DNA from: Rhizobiaceae bacterium
GTDB lineage: Bacteria; Pseudomonadota; Alphaproteobacteria; Rhizobiales; Rhizobiaceae
Assembly (NCBI GenBank): GCA_023953845.1
Contig: JAMLJC010000001.1
Location: 2,676,501-2,740,500 of the forward strand
DNA: 64,000 nucleotides
Reading direction: 5' to 3'
Each line of letters begins with the position of its first letter. The stretch's first letter is position 1. The notes under the pieces were generated by a model. It was not told the origin of the DNA. It ran no database searches and saw only the letters and a list, made by a program, of their open reading frames with translations. The position numbers were made by a program, and so were the translations under genes. Of the stretch, positions 61,900 to 64,000 are shown piece by piece.

Positions 61900-62522
61900 A
61901 GCTGCCGAAGGATTTTCTGTCACGGCTTGAGATCAAGGCGCGCTACGCGATCGGCTTCGACGGCATCTGGTCCGTCATGCTCGATCTCGACCGTGAGGGG
62001 CCGTGGACGGCCGGCGACGTCTGCGCGATGACGACGGGCAATCCCGGCACGCCGCGCGACTTCATCCGCATGCTGAAGAAGGCCGGCTTCGTCGCCGTCG
62101 TTGGCGAACGCGCCGCCGGCGCGGCAAGGGCGAAACAGAAGGCTCCGCTTTACCGGCTCACGCAACGGCCGCTCGATCCGCCGCGCGTGCAGCGCGACGG
62201 CCGTGTGCTGCCGGAGCCGCTGATCGAGACGATCTGGCGCTCGATCAAGATGGCGAAGCAGTTCACCGCCGACGAACTGGTCGCGGTCATGTCGAAGCCG
62301 GGCGAACCGGCGGCCAGCCGCAACACCGTGATCAGCTATTGCGACCGGCTGGCGTCGGTGAAGGTGCTGACGAAGGTCGCCAAACGCGGGCAGGCAAGCC
62401 GCTACCGGCTGGCAAAGAACCTCGGCGCGAAGGCCCCGAAGGTGCTCGGCACGAAGGTCGTCTTCGACCCGAATGCGGGCGTCGTGATGGGCGAGGCGGA
62501 ACTTTCCGAGGTCGCGCCATGA
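61896..62522 (+). CDS. winged-helix-like early protein
   Basis: A 208-residue protein beginning at GTG 61896. It appears to hold two winged-helix units: GIWSVMLDLDREGPWTAGDV, with RDFIRMLKKAGFVAVVG, and later KQFTADELVAVM, with TVISYCDRLASVKVLTKV. No specific family is recognised; it may be a phage DNA-binding regulator. It overlaps both neighbours by four bases. Confidence 0.65.
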   Translation: MKLPKDFLSRLEIKARYAIGFDGIWSVMLDLDREGPWTAGDVCAMTTGNPGTPRDFIRMLKKAGFVAVVGERAAGAARAKQKAPLYRLTQRPLDPPRVQRDGRVLPEPLIETIWRSIKMAKQFTADELVAVMSKPGEPAASRNTVISYCDRLASVKVLTKVAKRGQASRYRLAKNLGAKAPKVLGTKVVFDPNAGVVMGEAELSEVAP

Positions 62523-62911
62523 ACCGCGGCCCGGTGAAATCCAGCCGGCCGGCCGGCCCGACCTTCGTCGAGAAGGCGAGCGCCGCCTGGGGAGAGCCGC
62601 TGCCCGACTGGATCGAGGAGCTGGCCCGGCTCGCCGATCGCGACGGCCTCGCCGGAGCCGAACAGGTCACCAACTACAGCCGCTCGGCCATCTCCTTCGC
62701 GCTCAACGGCAAATACACCGGCGACATCGGCCGGCTGGAGGAAATGGTGCGCGGCGCGCTGATGCAGTCGAACGTCGACTGCCCCGTGCTCGGTGAGATC
62801 GGCCGCGACCGGTGCCTGACCGAGCAGAAAGAGCCGTTCCGCGCCACGTCCCGGCATCGCGCCCAGCTTTTCCATGCGTGCAAGACCTGCGCGAACCGGA
62901 GGCAGCCATGA
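62519..62911 (+). CDS. small HTH-like early protein
   Basis: A 130-residue protein. TNYSRSAISFALNGKYTGDI and GRLEEMVRGALM follow the pattern of short XRE-like regulators found after B genes of Mu-like phages. Four cysteines in the C-terminal half (DC...RC, CKTC) may bind a metal. Overlaps at both ends support the start at 62519. Confidence 0.7.
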   Translation: MNRGPVKSSRPAGPTFVEKASAAWGEPLPDWIEELARLADRDGLAGAEQVTNYSRSAISFALNGKYTGDIGRLEEMVRGALMQSNVDCPVLGEIGRDRCLTEQKEPFRATSRHRAQLFHACKTCANRRQP

Positions 62912-63192
62912 CTGCGGCGGCAAATACCGACGCAATCGTGCGTCGGCGCACCGTGTTGCTCATCGAGCAGCTGGAGCCGTTGCTGCAGCGGGAACTGGCC
63001 GCATCGGAGAAGCGCGCGGCGGAGGCCGAAGCCCGGACGCTCGCGATGCTGGCGGTTTGCCGCGAGGTCGGCAAGGCGACCGATCGTCTGCTGCAAGCCA
63101 AGCACACATCGAAGGAAGGACCGGCCCGCGCCGCACTGGAGCGCGCCGTGATCAGGCTGCGTCAGGAAATGAGGAAACGAGATGGCCGATGA
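62908..63192 (+). CDS. coiled-coil early protein
   Basis: A 94-residue helical protein (RTVLLIEQLEPLLQRELAAS, then EKRAAEAEARTLAML). No family recognised. It overlaps its upstream neighbour by four bases and its downstream neighbour by eleven. Confidence 0.6.
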   Translation: MTAAANTDAIVRRRTVLLIEQLEPLLQRELAASEKRAAEAEARTLAMLAVCREVGKATDRLLQAKHTSKEGPARAALERAVIRLRQEMRKRDGR

Positions 63193-63526
63193 ACGCTTTT
63201 CGCAGGCCGTGGCCTCCGTCGACGTGCTCGACCTCTGCGGCCGGGTCATCGCCAATCCCGACCGGGCGATGGTGAGCCTCGCCGGCAAGGTGGCGCTCGC
63301 CATGGCGGTCGAGCGGATGTGGGAGGTCTGCCTGGAGGCCGAGCTGCTCGTGCGGGCGCTGGCGCTGCCGACCGAGACCTTCACCAGCGAGGAACAGTTC
63401 GCGCTGCGCGACCACGCCATCCAGACGCAGGCCGACACGGTCGCCCGCCTGATGGCCGCCCTGCGCGGAGAAACAAACACCGAAACAAACAAACAGGAGA
63501 GCGAGCATGGCGAAGGCCAAGGCTAA
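63182..63526 (+). CDS. small early phage protein
   Basis: A 114-residue protein (SVDVLDLCGRVIANPDRAMV, then a helical AGKVALAMAVERMWEVCLEA) ending in a Thr/Asn/Glu-rich tail. No family recognised. Its end overlaps the Gam-like gene by 20 bases in another frame. Confidence 0.6.
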   Translation: MADERFSQAVASVDVLDLCGRVIANPDRAMVSLAGKVALAMAVERMWEVCLEAELLVRALALPTETFTSEEQFALRDHAIQTQADTVARLMAALRGETNTETNKQESEHGEGQG

Positions 63527-64000
63527 GGCGTTGAAGCGCGTCCCGCAGAGCCGGGAGGATGCGGTCTGGACGGTCGGCCGCATCGGCACGCTGCGTCGCG
63601 AGATCGCGGCGCGCAAGGCGGCGGCGGATGAGCAGGTCAAGTCGATCGGCGAAAAGATCGAGGAGGCGCTGGAGCCGCTCGCCGCCGAACTCCGGGAACT
63701 GGAAGAGGGCGTCCAGGTCTATTGCGAGGCAAACCGGTCGACGCTGACATCGGACAACAAGGTCAAGTTCCACGATTTCGGGACCGGCCGCGTCAGCTGG
63801 CGGCTGCGCCCGCCCAAGGTTGGCATTCGCGGCATCGATGCCGTGATCGAAGGCTGCAAGCGCCTCGGCCTCCAGCGTTTCCTGCGGGTGAAGGAGGAGA
63901 TCAACAAGGACGCCATGCTGGCGGACGCGGACACCGCGCGGCAGATCGCGGGCGTGTCGATCTCGTCGGAGGGCGAGGATTTCGTCGTCGAGCCGGCCGA
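63507..64000 (+). CDS. gam: Gam-like host-nuclease inhibitor, cut by window end
   Basis: 164 residues are visible. A basic start (AKAKAKALKRVPQSREDAVW) is followed by a coiled-coil (IGTLRREIAARKAAADEQV), then KVKFHDFGTGRVSWRLRPPK and FLRVKEEINKDAML, typical for Mu Gam. Gam binds the ends of linear DNA like Ku and protects the phage genome from exonucleases. The ATG at 63507 has GGAG at 63497-63500. The stop is outside the window. Confidence 0.9.
   Translation, partial: MAKAKAKALKRVPQSREDAVWTVGRIGTLRREIAARKAAADEQVKSIGEKIEEALEPLAAELRELEEGVQVYCEANRSTLTSDNKVKFHDFGTGRVSWRLRPPKVGIRGIDAVIEGCKRLGLQRFLRVKEEINKDAMLADADTARQIAGVSISSEGEDFVVEPA

Larger units (their letters stand above)
54089..64000 (+). 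mobile_element. Mu-like transposable prophage, left part
   Basis: Gene order matches Mu: repressor on the minus strand, then Ner-like, transposase A, ATPase B, a run of small early genes and Gam on the plus strand. The left end starts TG at 54089, and the five bases before it (GAAAC) would be the target duplication. Three transposase-site-like repeats follow. The element continues beyond the window; the right end and late genes are not seen. Confidence 0.9.

Overview
The window looks like a chromosomal segment of an alphaproteobacterium of the Hyphomicrobiales, most likely the Phyllobacteriaceae (Mesorhizobium, Aminobacter and relatives). The signs are high-GC coding sequence, a PodJ-type polarity factor, a class I lysyl-tRNA synthetase, a ligase-associated DNA repair cluster, CUT2 sugar transport genes next to a FadR/GntR regulator, and GC-rich palindromic intergenic repeats. 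Genus is inferred from gene content, not measured.

Chromosomal core, 1 to about 38,020. In order: a peptidoglycan-binding/hydrolase-like protein; tRNA-Thr(CGT); a ThuA/oxidoreductase pair; the ligase-associated repair genes (ligase, MBL-fold exonuclease, Lhr-like helicase, PdeM phosphoesterase) with a TPR methyltransferase in the middle; a TauE/TIGR02186/DUF3429 membrane set; podJ; a MerR regulator and a beta-oxidation operon (two acyl-CoA dehydrogenases, thiolase, FadB/FadJ-like protein) interrupted by one lower-GC orphan gene; a GntR regulator diverging from a sugar ABC transporter; a LexA-like S24 protein coupled to a nuclease-like protein; lysK; a TerB-like protein; an amino-acid-type binding protein; a solo LuxR HTH protein; and a family 2 glycosyltransferase that has lost its 3' end.

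Degraded mobile island, about 38,020 to 54,088. Base composition drops and the genes are small and poorly known. It holds a broken IS1595 transposase, a frameshifted small gene, a nuclease-like gene, a six-gene minus-strand operon with Tat-signal and S24-fold proteins diverging from an XRE regulator, an RTX-like protein, three related DUF5681-like proteins, phage-like structural and M23 peptidase genes, and a primase/integrase block. At least two internal deletion joins can be read: an integrase fused in frame to a Toprim primase (about 53,470), and a ClpP-like fragment meeting a primase-helicase fragment (about 52,395).

Mu-like transposable prophage, 54,089 to beyond the right edge. Its left end begins with TG inside the integrase gene and carries three transposase-site-like repeats. 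It then has a repressor and a Ner-like gene diverging across three operators, a ParB-like protein, a run of tightly overlapping small genes, a MuA-type DDE transposase, a MuB-type ATPase, more early genes, and a Gam-like nuclease inhibitor cut off by the window end. The right phage end and any late genes lie outside the window, so the size and completeness of the prophage are unknown.
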